The notes beneath the pieces were generated by a model that saw only the letters and a program-made list of their open reading frames with translations, was not told the origin of the DNA and did no database searches. Positions 17,035 through 26,007 of a DNA stretch of 34,335 bases are shown here, piece by piece. Each line of letters begins with the position of its first letter. The stretch's first letter is position 1. Position numbers and translations under genes: made by a program. This stretch comes from Nocardia exalbida NBRC 100660 (GTDB lineage: Bacteria; Actinomycetota; Actinomycetes; Mycobacteriales; Mycobacteriaceae), in NCBI RefSeq assembly GCF_000308575.1, contig NZ_BAFZ01000085.1:1-34335 (forward strand), written 5' to 3'.

Positions 17035-18342
17035 ACCCTCCCGTCCGTTCGTCGCGGACCCGGGCAGCACCGGACACGACAGTCCGCCGCGGGCGGGCGC
17101 GAGCGGAATACCGGCGCGCACCGACCAGCCGCGGTCCGATGGCCCGGCGGTCATGCGGCCGCCGAGCAGTTCGGCGCGCTGACGCATGCCGGAAAGCCCC
17201 ATGCCCGCGCCGCGGTGGGCGGGTAGTCCGCCGGGCACCGTGTTGTCCACCGTGAGGGTGACCATCGTCGCGTCCACCGCGAGCCGGACCCCGGCGGACG
17301 CGCCGTGCGCGTGCTTGACGACGTTCGCCAGCGACTCCTGGCAGATCCGGTACAGCGCGAGCCCGACCGCAGGTGACACCGCGCCCACATCGCCGTCGCG
17401 GTCGTAACGCACGTCCAGACCCGCCCGCACGAAATCGCCGACCAAGTCCTCGATGTCCTCCACGCCCGGTTCCGGGACCTGCTTCCAGGGGCGCGCGTCG
17501 AGCAGGCCGACGGTGCGGCGGATGTCGGCCATCGCCTGCCGCCCGAGCCGTTCGGCATCGGTCAGCGCTTCCACGGCTTCGTCCACGTCGCGGTCGGTCT
17601 GCAACGCGTGCCGGGCCGCGGTGAGATGCAGCAGCGTGACGCTCAGCGAGTGCGCGATCACGTCGTGCACTTCCCTGGCGATCCGGTGGCGCTCCTCGTC
17701 GGCGGCCTGCGCCGCGCGGATGTCCTGGTAGCCGCGTTCCTGGTAGAGGAAGCGGCGCTGATATTGCAGCATCAGCCCGGCCATCCAGCCGAACGCGATG
17801 CCGACCAGATAGGTGGGCAACCCCTCCGGGACGTGGCCGATCGCGTCGAAGGCGACCAGTTGCAGCATCATCGCGACCGTGACCGGGATGCTCACCCGTT
17901 TCGGCGCGATCGCCGCGATCTCCCCCGCGGCGGCCACCAGGACGAACGGAGCGAAGTCTGCCGCGACCGGCTGGGCGAGGAACAGCGCCTCGGCCGCCAT
18001 GGCCAGCACGCCGAGCAGCAGCGGGCGCGGCAGCACGCCGAGCAACGCGTGCAACGGACCGAAGGCACAGGTCAACAGGACCGCGATGATCGGGAGCGGG
18101 GTCGGGAAGTAGCTGTGCCGCTGCACCGCCGCCGCGACCGCCACGGCGAAGACCGCGATATCGACGCTGATGATGACCGACGGCGGATAGTCGTAGGGCA
18201 GCTCCTCGACGCTGCGCCGGAACGCCGCGATCGGATCGCGCGCGAACTCGGCGCACCGCTCCCGGATACGCCGCATCGAGGCTCGCACGCGGCCCGCGGG
18301 AGGCGTACCGGGCGGTGCTTCGGCTACGCCGGTCGAACCCAT
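17029..18342 (-). CDS. NarL-type sensor histidine kinase A
   Basis: The 437-residue kinase has an N-terminal membrane region of about five helices (residues 55-195), no obvious large extracellular domain, a HisKA_3 dimerisation domain with phospho-acceptor H226 in IAREVHDVIAHSLSV, and a HATPase domain with the N box (ESLANVVKHAHG) and G box (GAGMGLSGMRQR). Such kinases often sense signals within the membrane. It is divergent from the small protein/ABC transporter operon and precedes response regulator A, from which it is separated by the 3 x 78-bp repeat. ATG 18342 has no Shine-Dalgarno but is preceded by TAGCCT-N6. Confidence 0.93.
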   Translation of the reverse strand: MGSTGVAEAPPGTPPAGRVRASMRRIRERCAEFARDPIAAFRRSVEELPYDYPPSVIISVDIAVFAVAVAAAVQRHSYFPTPLPIIAVLLTCAFGPLHALLGVLPRPLLLGVLAMAAEALFLAQPVAADFAPFVLVAAAGEIAAIAPKRVSIPVTVAMMLQLVAFDAIGHVPEGLPTYLVGIAFGWMAGLMLQYQRRFLYQERGYQDIRAAQAADEERHRIAREVHDVIAHSLSVTLLHLTAARHALQTDRDVDEAVEALTDAERLGRQAMADIRRTVGLLDARPWKQVPEPGVEDIEDLVGDFVRAGLDVRYDRDGDVGAVSPAVGLALYRICQESLANVVKHAHGASAGVRLAVDATMVTLTVDNTVPGGLPAHRGAGMGLSGMRQRAELLGGRMTAGPSDRGWSVRAGIPLAPARGGLSCPVLPGSATNGREGS

Positions 18343-18348
18343 TCTGTA

Positions 18349-18354
18349 AGGCTA
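18349..18354 (-). promoter_or_regulatory. Putative -10 element, leaderless promoter of histidine kinase A
   Basis: TAGCCT on the minus strand is followed by 6 bp and ATG 18342, without a Shine-Dalgarno. It lies in the 158-bp divergent region shared with the small protein/ABC operon. Confidence 0.45.
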
Positions 18355-18500
18355 GCCGCCGCATCCGGGCCGGTACATCGTCCCGCGAGCGGGCCGCCGC
18401 TCCTACCGTGGGCGGAGACGCATTCGGGTCCCTGGCACGACGACAACAAGACCGTCGCGTCCGTAGCGTGGGCGATAGTTCACAGAGGAAGGCGATGGCC

Positions 18501-18809
18501 ATGTCCTGGACCGATCAGCACGCTCGAACCGACATCGTGCACACCGTGCTCACCCGCGCGGCGCTCGACCCGGCCGATCCCGACCTGTTCGAGGGGTTCG
18601 ATGACCTGGATCGGCTGTTCGGTGGCGCGGAGGGGCTCCTGCTCACGCTGCGCTACCGGTGGAACCTGCATTTCGCCGCGAAACTCGACCAAGGGCTGAC
18701 GGCGATGGAGGCCTATCCGGAACTGGCGGCCGAGCAGCCGGTGCTGCGCGCGGTGCTCGACGCGCAGTATCGTCGCCGCAAACTCGCGTCGGAGGCCATG
18801 GCGCGGTAA
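18501..18809 (+). CDS. Conserved-looking small hypothetical protein upstream of the ABC transporter
   Basis: The 102-residue soluble protein begins MSWTDQHARTDIVHTVLTRA and contains an acidic segment FEGFDDLDRLFGGAEGLLL, then LRYRWNLHFAAKLD. It is predicted mostly helical, has no cysteine, signal peptide or membrane helix, and I recognise no named family. GAGGAAGG (18485-18492) lies 8 bp before ATG 18501; an ATG two codons upstream (18495) is the alternative. The ABC ATPase follows after 51 bp on the same strand, so it is probably part of that operon and under control of two-component system A. It could be a regulator or adaptor of the transporter. Confidence 0.75.
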   Translation: MSWTDQHARTDIVHTVLTRAALDPADPDLFEGFDDLDRLFGGAEGLLLTLRYRWNLHFAAKLDQGLTAMEAYPELAAEQPVLRAVLDAQYRRRKLASEAMAR

Positions 18810-18860
18810 CGCGCGATGAGGAACGAAGAATTGATCGACCGTACGGAGCGGGGGACGACG

Positions 18861-19564
<704 letters not shown>

Positions 19565-19568
<4 letters not shown>

Positions 19569-19696
19569 GCATGAGCGGTCAGGGCCGGAGGCGGCAGCGC
19601 AGCGTGACCACGGAGGTCCCCGCTCAGGCGACAAACGAACACCGCATGAGCGGTCAGGGCCGGAGGCGGCAGCGCAGCGGGAAGGTCACCGCGTGA
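19565..19696 (+). CDS. 43-codon repeat ORF filling the ATPase-permease junction
   Basis: ATG 19565 overlaps the ATPase stop (ATGA). The stop at 19694-19696 overlaps the permease GTG at 19693 (GTGA). The translation carries the basic peptide MSGQGRRRQRS twice, 25 residues apart. No domain is recognised. As at the histidine kinase A junction, the frame stays open through the duplication and preserves coupling between flanking genes. It may be a translated linker ORF rather than a functional protein. A second in-frame ATG (19571) begins the first exact repeat copy. Confidence 0.35.
19569..19679 (+). repeat. Direct repeat, 36 bp x 2 (75-bp period), at the ATPase-permease junction
   Basis: An exact 36-bp sequence occurs at 19569-19604 and 19644-19679. 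The 75-bp period is a multiple of three. Each copy begins GCATGAGCGGTCAGG and contains its own ATG. Confidence 0.95.
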
Positions 19697-22185
19697 TCGG
19701 CGCAGCGTGGGATCGTCTGCGGCTGTTCAATATCGGCGAACTGCTCGCCCATCGCGGCCGCACCCTGATGTCGCTGATCGTGATGGGCGTCTCGGCGTCA
19801 CTGCTGGTCGCGGTGCTGAGCATCTCCGGCTCGGTCACCGGCTCGGTGGACAAGCTGACCCGCGGCCTGGGCGGCAAGGCGCAGCTGGAGGTCAGCGGTA
19901 TCACCGACGCGGGCTTCGACCAGCAACTGCTGCGGCGGATCGCGACCACACCCGGCGTCGCGGTGGCGGTGCCGATGCTGCGGACGCAGATCGGCACCGG
20001 CGCCGACCGCGCGCTGCTGATCGGCGCCGATTCGAATATCGGCGCGCTGGGCAGCGAATTGACCACGCCGATGAGCGCTTTCACGGGAAAGCTGCTCTCG
20101 GTGCCCAACGGGGTGCTGGTGGGCACGGGACTGGGCCGTGCCGAGGGCGAGCAGTTCACGCTGGGCGCTACGACGGTCACCGTCGCGGGCGTCCTCGATG
20201 AGGAGACTTCCGGCAAGCTCAACGGCGGTCACCTCATCGCCGCTCCGCTCGGGCTCGCGCAGAAGGTCACCGATCGCGCGGGGCGGCTGGATTCCGTACA
20301 GATCATTCCCGCCGATGGGGCCGACCTCGCGCAGGTGCGCGCGGCGCTCACCGAGGCGGTGGACGGCCGCGCGGTGGTGGCCGAGCCGAGTTGGCGCACC
20401 GCGCAGGCGGGCGGGGCGATTCAAATGGTCCGCTACTCCACCACCATGGCGTCGGCGGCCGCGCTGATCGTCTCGGCGTTCCTCATCTACAACGCGATGA
20501 GCATGGCGATCGCCCAGCGCAGACCGATGCTTTCGCTGTTGCGCGCGATCGGCGGCAAACGCGGGCCGATGGTGCGCGATCTGCTGGCCGAGGCCGCGCT
20601 GCTCGGCGTGCTGGGCGGCGCGGTCGGCGCGGCGCTGGGCGTGTTCATGGGCAGCGTCGCGATCGGCACGCTGCCCACCGCGATCGTGGAGTCGGTGGAG
20701 GCGCGTACCGAATACTCGGTGCCCTGGTATGTGATTCCGTTCGCCGTCGCGGCCTGTGTGTTCACCAGTGTGCTCGCGGCGTCGCTGGCCGCCCGCCAGG
20801 TGTACAAGGTCCGGCCCATCGAGGCGCTGGCACCGGTCGGGGCCGGGCGGACCGATACGGCGAGCCCGCTGCTGCGCTGGCTGGCCGTCGTGGCAGGCGG
20901 CGGGCTGGCCGGGGCCGCGGTGCTGATCGCCGGCAGCGATCTCGGCCGCTATTCGCTGACCGCCATCTCGATCTCGTTCATCGCCGCGATCCTGCTCTGT
21001 TTCGCCGCCACCGGTCCGATCGTGCGGGCGGCCGCGGGAATCGCGCGCTGGTTCCGCGCTCCCGGGGCACTGGGCGCGACCACCCTGGAACGCGCGCCGC
21101 GGCGGGTGTGGGCCACGGCGATGACGGTGATGATCGGCGTCGGGGCCACCGTCGGCATGAGCGGCGCCTCGAGCAACATGATCGACTCGGCCACGGTCAC
21201 TTTCACGGATCTGGCGCGCAACGACGTCTACATCAGCCCCGCCTCGATGGCGCAGTTCCCCACCGGGCCGCTGCTGCCCGCGGATCTGCGGGACAAGCTC
21301 GCGGCGGTGCCCGGCGTCGCGCACCTGAGCCCGGCCCAGATGGCCTTCGCGACCCTCGGCGGCACTCGCGTGATGCTGCAAGGGTTTCCGCCGGATGCGC
21401 GCGAGACCCGGATGCGCATGCTCACCGACGATTCGGTCGCCCGGCTGTCGGCCGGCGAGGGCGTGGCGATCTCCCGCGACGTGGCGCGCTCGCTGGACGT
21501 CGGTGTGGGCGCGGAACTCACCCTGCCGACGCCCACCGGCCCGCACACGGTGCGGGTGCTGCAGGTGATCCCGTATTTCTCCGCCATCGCCGGCGTGGTG
21601 ATGATGGACCTGAACCTGCTGCGCACCTGGTACGAGCGGCCCGGCGAGACGGTGATCGCCGCCGACATCGCGCCCGGCGCCGATCGCGCGGCGGTGCTCG
21701 CGGCGATCCGGCAGGTGGTGCCGCCGGAGTTGAACGTGGACACCGGCGCGGACACCGTGGTCGCCGCGTCGTCGAGCATCGAGCAGGGCATGGCGATGAG
21801 CAACGCCATCCTGTGGATCGTGGTGCTCGTGGCCACGGTGGCACTGCTCAACACGTTGATGCTCTCGGTGCTGGAGCGCCGCAGGGAACTAGGCGTGTTG
21901 CGCGCCATGGGCACCGGGCGCAAATTCCTGATGCGTTCGGTGCTCGCCGAGGCAGCCGGGATCGGGATCGTCGGCGCGGTGCTGGGTCTGGCGCTCGGCG
22001 CGGCGGTGCAGTTCCTGGGCACGGTCGCCATCGGGCACGCCCTGACCATCGACGTCGCCTACCGGCCGAGCCCGATGCTGCTGGTCTACGGCATGATCGC
22101 ACTGGCGCTGGCGCTGCTCGGGTCGATCCCGCCCGCATTGCGCGCGGCCCGGCTGCCCATCGTGGAGGCGCTCGCCGTCGACTGA
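19693..22185 (+). CDS. ABC transporter permease with two FtsX/MacB-type modules
   Basis: The 830-residue membrane protein has the large actinobacterial FtsX layout. A first membrane helix (about 25-45) is followed by an extracytoplasmic MacB-like core domain (about 50-240), an FtsX helix set (about 246-375), two further helices (390-443), a second helix/core module (460-690) and a final FtsX domain (700-830) ending LPIVEALAVD. It works with the preceding ATPase, probably to export or extract lipids, lipoproteins or peptides, or to signal to cell-wall enzymes. GTG 19693 follows GGAAGG closely. A longer in-frame start at 19537 would overlap the ATPase and include the repeat, so it is rejected. 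Confidence 0.93.
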   Translation: MIGAAWDRLRLFNIGELLAHRGRTLMSLIVMGVSASLLVAVLSISGSVTGSVDKLTRGLGGKAQLEVSGITDAGFDQQLLRRIATTPGVAVAVPMLRTQIGTGADRALLIGADSNIGALGSELTTPMSAFTGKLLSVPNGVLVGTGLGRAEGEQFTLGATTVTVAGVLDEETSGKLNGGHLIAAPLGLAQKVTDRAGRLDSVQIIPADGADLAQVRAALTEAVDGRAVVAEPSWRTAQAGGAIQMVRYSTTMASAAALIVSAFLIYNAMSMAIAQRRPMLSLLRAIGGKRGPMVRDLLAEAALLGVLGGAVGAALGVFMGSVAIGTLPTAIVESVEARTEYSVPWYVIPFAVAACVFTSVLAASLAARQVYKVRPIEALAPVGAGRTDTASPLLRWLAVVAGGGLAGAAVLIAGSDLGRYSLTAISISFIAAILLCFAATGPIVRAAAGIARWFRAPGALGATTLERAPRRVWATAMTVMIGVGATVGMSGASSNMIDSATVTFTDLARNDVYISPASMAQFPTGPLLPADLRDKLAAVPGVAHLSPAQMAFATLGGTRVMLQGFPPDARETRMRMLTDDSVARLSAGEGVAISRDVARSLDVGVGAELTLPTPTGPHTVRVLQVIPYFSAIAGVVMMDLNLLRTWYERPGETVIAADIAPGADRAAVLAAIRQVVPPELNVDTGADTVVAASSSIEQGMAMSNAILWIVVLVATVALLNTLMLSVLERRRELGVLRAMGTGRKFLMRSVLAEAAGIGIVGAVLGLALGAAVQFLGTVAIGHALTIDVAYRPSPMLLVYGMIALALALLGSIPPALRAARLPIVEALAVD

Positions 22186-22189
22186 GCGT

Positions 22190-23977
22190 TCACAGCGGCA
22201 GGTCGGCGAACCACGTCTTGAATTTCGCCGCGGTGATGCCGAAGCCGGAGCCCGGGTTGCTGTCGGTCAGGGTCACCGTGGCGAACAGCAGGTAGCTCGA
22301 CCTGGCCGGATCGTCGTCGAAGTCGACGACGAGGTAGCCGTCCGGAAACCCGCTGGTCTTCTCCTGCCAGCGGTAGGTCGAATACGACTTGCCGCCGTTG
22401 CGTTCGGTCGCCGCCGTGTTCGACGGCAGGTCCCGCACCGCGGCCTGGGCGTCCTGCGGCGACTTGAAGCCGATGAGGACGTAATCGGGGTCGGCGATCG
22501 GCGTGCCCCAGCAGTTCCAGGCCCTCGCCCAGTTCGGGAAGTCGGGTACGCCGGTGGCACTGGACACCTTGCCGCCCGGTTTGGCGGTGCCGAGGAAACA
22601 GGTCTTACCGCCATACCCCGGGCCGGAGCCGATGTCGTATTTCGTGTCGACACTTTGGGGCAGCAGTTCGGGAAACGCCTTGGCGAGCTTGTCCGCATCG
22701 GAGGGGCCCGCGGGCGTCTTGGTGCCGAGGTCCAGCGGCGACGCGGAATCCGAGAATCCCACCTTCGCGACGATGATGCCCGCCCCGACCAGCAGCGCCA
22801 CGATCACCAGGACGATCGTCACGATCAGGCCGGTGTTGGAGCGCCCTTGCGACGGATAGCCGGGTGGCTGGTGCGACGGGTAACCGATCGGCGGCGGGGC
22901 GGAATGTGGCGGCGCCACGGGATAACTCGGCTGCGGAGCTGCCGCGGCATAGCCGTTGGACGCCGGGAACTGCTGTCCGCCGGTCGGATTCGGGTGGTAC
23001 TGCGGCGGCGCGGTGTAGCTCGGGGTGGAGGCCGTGGGGACGTAGGTCGGCGGACTCGCCTCCGGCCCGGGGTAGGCCGGTTGCGCGAGGACGGTGGGCG
23101 CGGGTTGCGGCTGGTACTGCGCGGCCACCACCGTCGGGGCGGGCTCGGTGAGCGCGCGCCGTGCGGCGGAGGCGAATTCGACGCAGGAGGCGAATCGGTC
23201 GTCGGGCCGCTTCGCCATGGCCCGCGCGATCACCGCGTCGAGCGCGGGTGACAGACCGGCGCGCCGTGCCGCGACGGAGGGCGGCGGCAACTGGAGGTGC
23301 CCGCGAATGATGTCGGCCGGGGCAGGAGCGTCGAACGGGGCGATGCCGGTCAGCAACCAATACAGCGCGCAAGCCAGGGAGTACTGATCGGAACGGTGGT
23401 CCAGGTGCGCACCGGTCATCTGCTCGGGCGAGGCGTAGGCGAGCGTCGCGGTGAACATGCCGGTCTGGGTCAGGTGGGTGGAATCCTCGCGCAGCCGGGC
23501 GATGCCGAAATCGGTGAGGAAGACCCGCTCGCCCTGGCCGCCCACCGCACGCGCCAGCATGATGTTCGCGGGCTTGACGTCGCGGTGCAGCACACCCATC
23601 CCGTGCGCGTAATCCAGTGCGGACGCGACGCCCTCGATGATCTGCACGGCCCGCTCCGGCGGCAGGCTCTGCGGGTTCACCGTCGCCGCGTCGACCCCGT
23701 CGACGTACTGCATGGAGATCCACAGCTGTTCGTCCTCGGTGCCGCGGTCGTACACCGCGACGATGTTCGGATGGTCCAGCTGCGCCGCCAGGTCCGCCTC
23801 CCGCTCGAACCGGGCCCGGACCTCCGCGTCGGTGAACAACTCCCGGTTGAGCAGTTTGAGCGCGGTCTGCCGTGGCAGCCTTGGGTGCCTGGCGAGATAC
23901 ACCGATCCCATGCCGCCCTGGCCGAGCAGCCTCTCTATGGTGAACCCGGCGAACACCGCACCGCTGTTGAGCAACAC
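22190..23977 (-). CDS. Membrane Ser/Thr protein kinase B (PknF-like)
   Basis: The 595-residue kinase starts FAGFTIERLLGQGGMGSVYLARHPRLPRQ-like, close to mycobacterial PknF. Features: glycine loop GQGGMG (19-24), K41, HRDVK (131-135), DFG (156-158), and SPE in place of APE (183-185). A Pro/Tyr/Gln-rich linker (about 290-378) precedes one membrane helix (382-405). The extracellular domain (about 190 residues, two cysteines) carries a PASTA-unlike sensor module. GTG 23977 follows GAAGGGGG and starts the homologous region; an upstream GTG at 24028 would add 17 residues. It converges on the ABC permease with a 4-bp gap; PknF-type kinases often regulate neighbouring ABC transporters. Confidence 0.92.
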   Translation of the reverse strand: MLLNSGAVFAGFTIERLLGQGGMGSVYLARHPRLPRQTALKLLNRELFTDAEVRARFEREADLAAQLDHPNIVAVYDRGTEDEQLWISMQYVDGVDAATVNPQSLPPERAVQIIEGVASALDYAHGMGVLHRDVKPANIMLARAVGGQGERVFLTDFGIARLREDSTHLTQTGMFTATLAYASPEQMTGAHLDHRSDQYSLACALYWLLTGIAPFDAPAPADIIRGHLQLPPPSVAARRAGLSPALDAVIARAMAKRPDDRFASCVEFASAARRALTEPAPTVVAAQYQPQPAPTVLAQPAYPGPEASPPTYVPTASTPSYTAPPQYHPNPTGGQQFPASNGYAAAAPQPSYPVAPPHSAPPPIGYPSHQPPGYPSQGRSNTGLIVTIVLVIVALLVGAGIIVAKVGFSDSASPLDLGTKTPAGPSDADKLAKAFPELLPQSVDTKYDIGSGPGYGGKTCFLGTAKPGGKVSSATGVPDFPNWARAWNCWGTPIADPDYVLIGFKSPQDAQAAVRDLPSNTAATERNGGKSYSTYRWQEKTSGFPDGYLVVDFDDDPARSSYLLFATVTLTDSNPGSGFGITAAKFKTWFADLPL

Positions 23978-24148
23978 GCCCCCTTCAGGTGACCGCGGCG
24001 GCCGGACAGCATGTCCGGGCGCTTTCATACCGATCCTGGAGCCTACCGGGTGACGCCGTGGCCACGGGGTTTCGAATTCTCCGGGAAGATCGGCAAAACT
24101 ATGGTCGAGACATCGCGCCGTCGACGCCGTCGCGCGGCGGCGATGTCT

Positions 24149-24173
24149 CTCGTCCGGTCACCGGCCGGACGAG
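24149..24173. promoter_or_regulatory. 9-bp inverted repeat between kinase B and lipoprotein B
   Basis: CTCGTCCGG-N7-CCGGACGAG is a perfect inverted repeat in the divergent region, 66 bp before the GTG of the lipoprotein. TATTTT (24184-24189) and TACAGT (24202-24207) downstream are possible -10 elements for the plus-strand gene. It could be an operator for the divergent pair or an RNA hairpin. Confidence 0.5.
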
Positions 24174-24239
24174 CCCGATGAGCTATTTTGCACCGCCGAT
24201 TTACAGTGTGACCGCGTCACCGGTGGTGGGGAGGACTCG

Positions 24240-25145
24240 GTGGTGAGGTCGACGGGATCCGCTTCGACGTGTCGTGCCGCGCTACGCGCCGGGGCGATGG
24301 TGGTGCTGCTCACGTTGACCTCGTGCACTCTGTTCCCCGTCGATCGGACCGCCACCGAGACACCCGCCGTGGTCGTCGACACGGCGGGAGCCTGGCGGCC
24401 CAACCTCGCGGTGTCGGTGCCGGACTCGCTGGCCGCCGACTTCACCCAGTTGCAGCCGCAGCTGGGCGGGCAGGTCGGCATGGCGATCATGCCCGTGGGC
24501 GGTGGCCGGATGACCGTCTACGGCGACTGGGTCAGCGGTATCGCGTGGTCGACCATCAAGGTGCCGCTCTCGATCGCGGCACTGCGGCACGACTCCCGAG
24601 AAGAGATTCGGCAGGAGGTGGAGGCCGCCATCACCTGGTCGGACAACGACGCCGCCGAGGCGCTGTGGCAATCGCTCGGCGACGGGCTGGCAGCGGCCGA
24701 GGCGGTCCAGGACGTGATCGACGAGGCGGGCGACGCCACCACCGGGGTGGCGGGCCCGCGCACCACGCTGGACTACAACTCCTTCGGCGGCACCGAATGG
24801 ACGCTGGCCAACCAGGCCCGCTTCGCCTCCCGGCTGCCCTGCCTGCCCGAGTCGTTCCACGTCACCGAGCTGATGACGGAGATCACCCCCGAGCAGGCGT
24901 GGGGGCTGGGCGTGCTGGAGGGCACGGCCTTCAAGGGCGGCTGGGGCCCCGACGACGTGACCGGCGTCTACACCGTCCGCCAGTTCGGGCTGGTGCCGGT
25001 GCGGTCCGGCATGATCGCCGTGGCCATGGCGGCGACGGCCGACTCCGGCAGCTTCGACGACTCCACCACCATCCTGAGCCGGATGGCGCGGATGCTCGGT
25101 CGTCATCTGGGCGAACTGCGCGGCGGGTCCTGCCCGCCGCTGTGA
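24240..25145 (+). CDS. Beta-lactamase-fold serine hydrolase-like lipoprotein (copy B)
   Basis: The 301-residue paralogue of the 8160-9050 protein has a lipoprotein signal (VVLLTLTSC, acylated C29). The motifs are S104-T-I-K107 (SxxK), S134-D-N136 (SDN) and FKGGWGPD in place of KTG. The two copies share AIMPVGG/AVMPVGG, ALWQSLG, RFASRLPCLP and WGLG. Both also keep the late cysteine near the C-terminus (GGSCPPL). No Glu166-type loop is visible, so lactamase activity is doubtful. GTG 24240 (or 24243) follows GGGGAGG at 6-9 bp. It is divergent from kinase B and could be an extracellular partner or sensor of wall fragments (inference). Confidence 0.83.
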   Translation: MVRSTGSASTCRAALRAGAMVVLLTLTSCTLFPVDRTATETPAVVVDTAGAWRPNLAVSVPDSLAADFTQLQPQLGGQVGMAIMPVGGGRMTVYGDWVSGIAWSTIKVPLSIAALRHDSREEIRQEVEAAITWSDNDAAEALWQSLGDGLAAAEAVQDVIDEAGDATTGVAGPRTTLDYNSFGGTEWTLANQARFASRLPCLPESFHVTELMTEITPEQAWGLGVLEGTAFKGGWGPDDVTGVYTVRQFGLVPVRSGMIAVAMAATADSGSFDDSTTILSRMARMLGRHLGELRGGSCPPL

Positions 25146-25151
25146 TCCGGC

Positions 25152-25817
25152 TCAGCCAGGGGTGACCAGGCCGGTCTCGTAGGCCAGGACCACCGCTTGC
25201 GCCCGGTCCCGCAGGTTCAGTTTCGAGAAGACCTTGGAGACATGGGTCTTCACGGTCTGCTCGGCCACGAACAGGGTTTCGGCGATCTCGGAGTTCGACA
25301 TGCCTTTCGCGATCAGTTCCAGCACTTCCCGCTCGCGGGGAGTCAGCGCGGACAGTTGCGGCGCCGGCTTGGCGCGGGCCGCGCCGCGGCGGCGGGTGAC
25401 GTCGGCGATGAGCCTGCGGGTGACCGTGGGCGCGAGCAACGCCTGACCGTCGGCGACCACGCGCACCGCGCGCACCAGCTCCTCGGCGGGCGCGTCCTTG
25501 AGCAGGAACCCGCTGGCGCCGAGACCGAGCGCCTCGTAGACGTAGTCGTCGATGTCGAAGGTGGTGAGCATCAGCACGCGCACCGGCGGCTCGAATCCGG
25601 CGGCAAGGATGGCGCGGGCGGCGTCCAGCCCGTTCATCTCCGGCATGCGCACGTCCATCAGCACGACATCCGGGCGCAGCCGCTTCGCCTCGGCCACCGC
25701 GGCCTTCCCGTCGGCCGCGTCGCCCACCACACTGATATCCGGCTGCGCCGCGAGCAACGCCCCGAACCCCTGCCGGACCATCGCCTGGTCGTCGGCGATC
25801 AACACCGTAATTGCCAC
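25152..25817 (-). CDS. NarL/LuxR-family response regulator B
   Basis: The 221-residue regulator begins MAITVLIADDQAMVRQGFGA. It has phospho-acceptor D55 in VVLMDVRMPEMNG, the FLLKDAPAEELVRA segment, and a C-terminal LuxR helix-turn-helix (LTPREREVLELIAKGMSNSE, then VKTHVSKVFSKL). The start is GTG 25817. It converges on lipoprotein B with a 6-bp gap and lies 190 bp after histidine kinase B, its probable partner. That gap contains a strong dyad (25872-25900). Confidence 0.94.
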   Translation of the reverse strand: MAITVLIADDQAMVRQGFGALLAAQPDISVVGDAADGKAAVAEAKRLRPDVVLMDVRMPEMNGLDAARAILAAGFEPPVRVLMLTTFDIDDYVYEALGLGASGFLLKDAPAEELVRAVRVVADGQALLAPTVTRRLIADVTRRRGAARAKPAPQLSALTPREREVLELIAKGMSNSEIAETLFVAEQTVKTHVSKVFSKLNLRDRAQAVVLAYETGLVTPG

Positions 25818-25871
25818 CCGCTCACCCTAATTGCCCTGGGCCTCCGGCCGCCGAGCCGTTCGCCCGGCGGC

Positions 25872-25900
25872 GCTGTCCCTTCGTGGCCACGTGGGACAGC
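25872..25900. promoter_or_regulatory. Large dyad between histidine kinase B and response regulator B
   Basis: GCTGTCCC (25872-25879) pairs with GGGACAGC (25893-25900). The interior contains the perfect palindrome CGTGGCCACG (25882-25891), so 13 of the base pairs form around one centre with a small asymmetric bulge. It could be an operator for an autoregulated response regulator, or an attenuating or processing hairpin between the two genes. There is no T-tract. Confidence 0.6.
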
Positions 25901-26007
25901 AGCCTGTCGGGTGGCCGTCGGCATCTGGGCGGCGGCTGCCGACAACGCCACACCGGCATCGACCGGCGCGTACGCTCCACGACTCGTCCGCCCCAGCGGC
26001 CCGGCAC

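Noticed and set aside
25822..26007. 61-codon ORF filling the gap between histidine kinase B and its regulator, as a third junction ORF
   Set aside because: It has no internal repeat, no overlaps at the ends and an Arg/Pro-rich translation, so chance is the simpler explanation.
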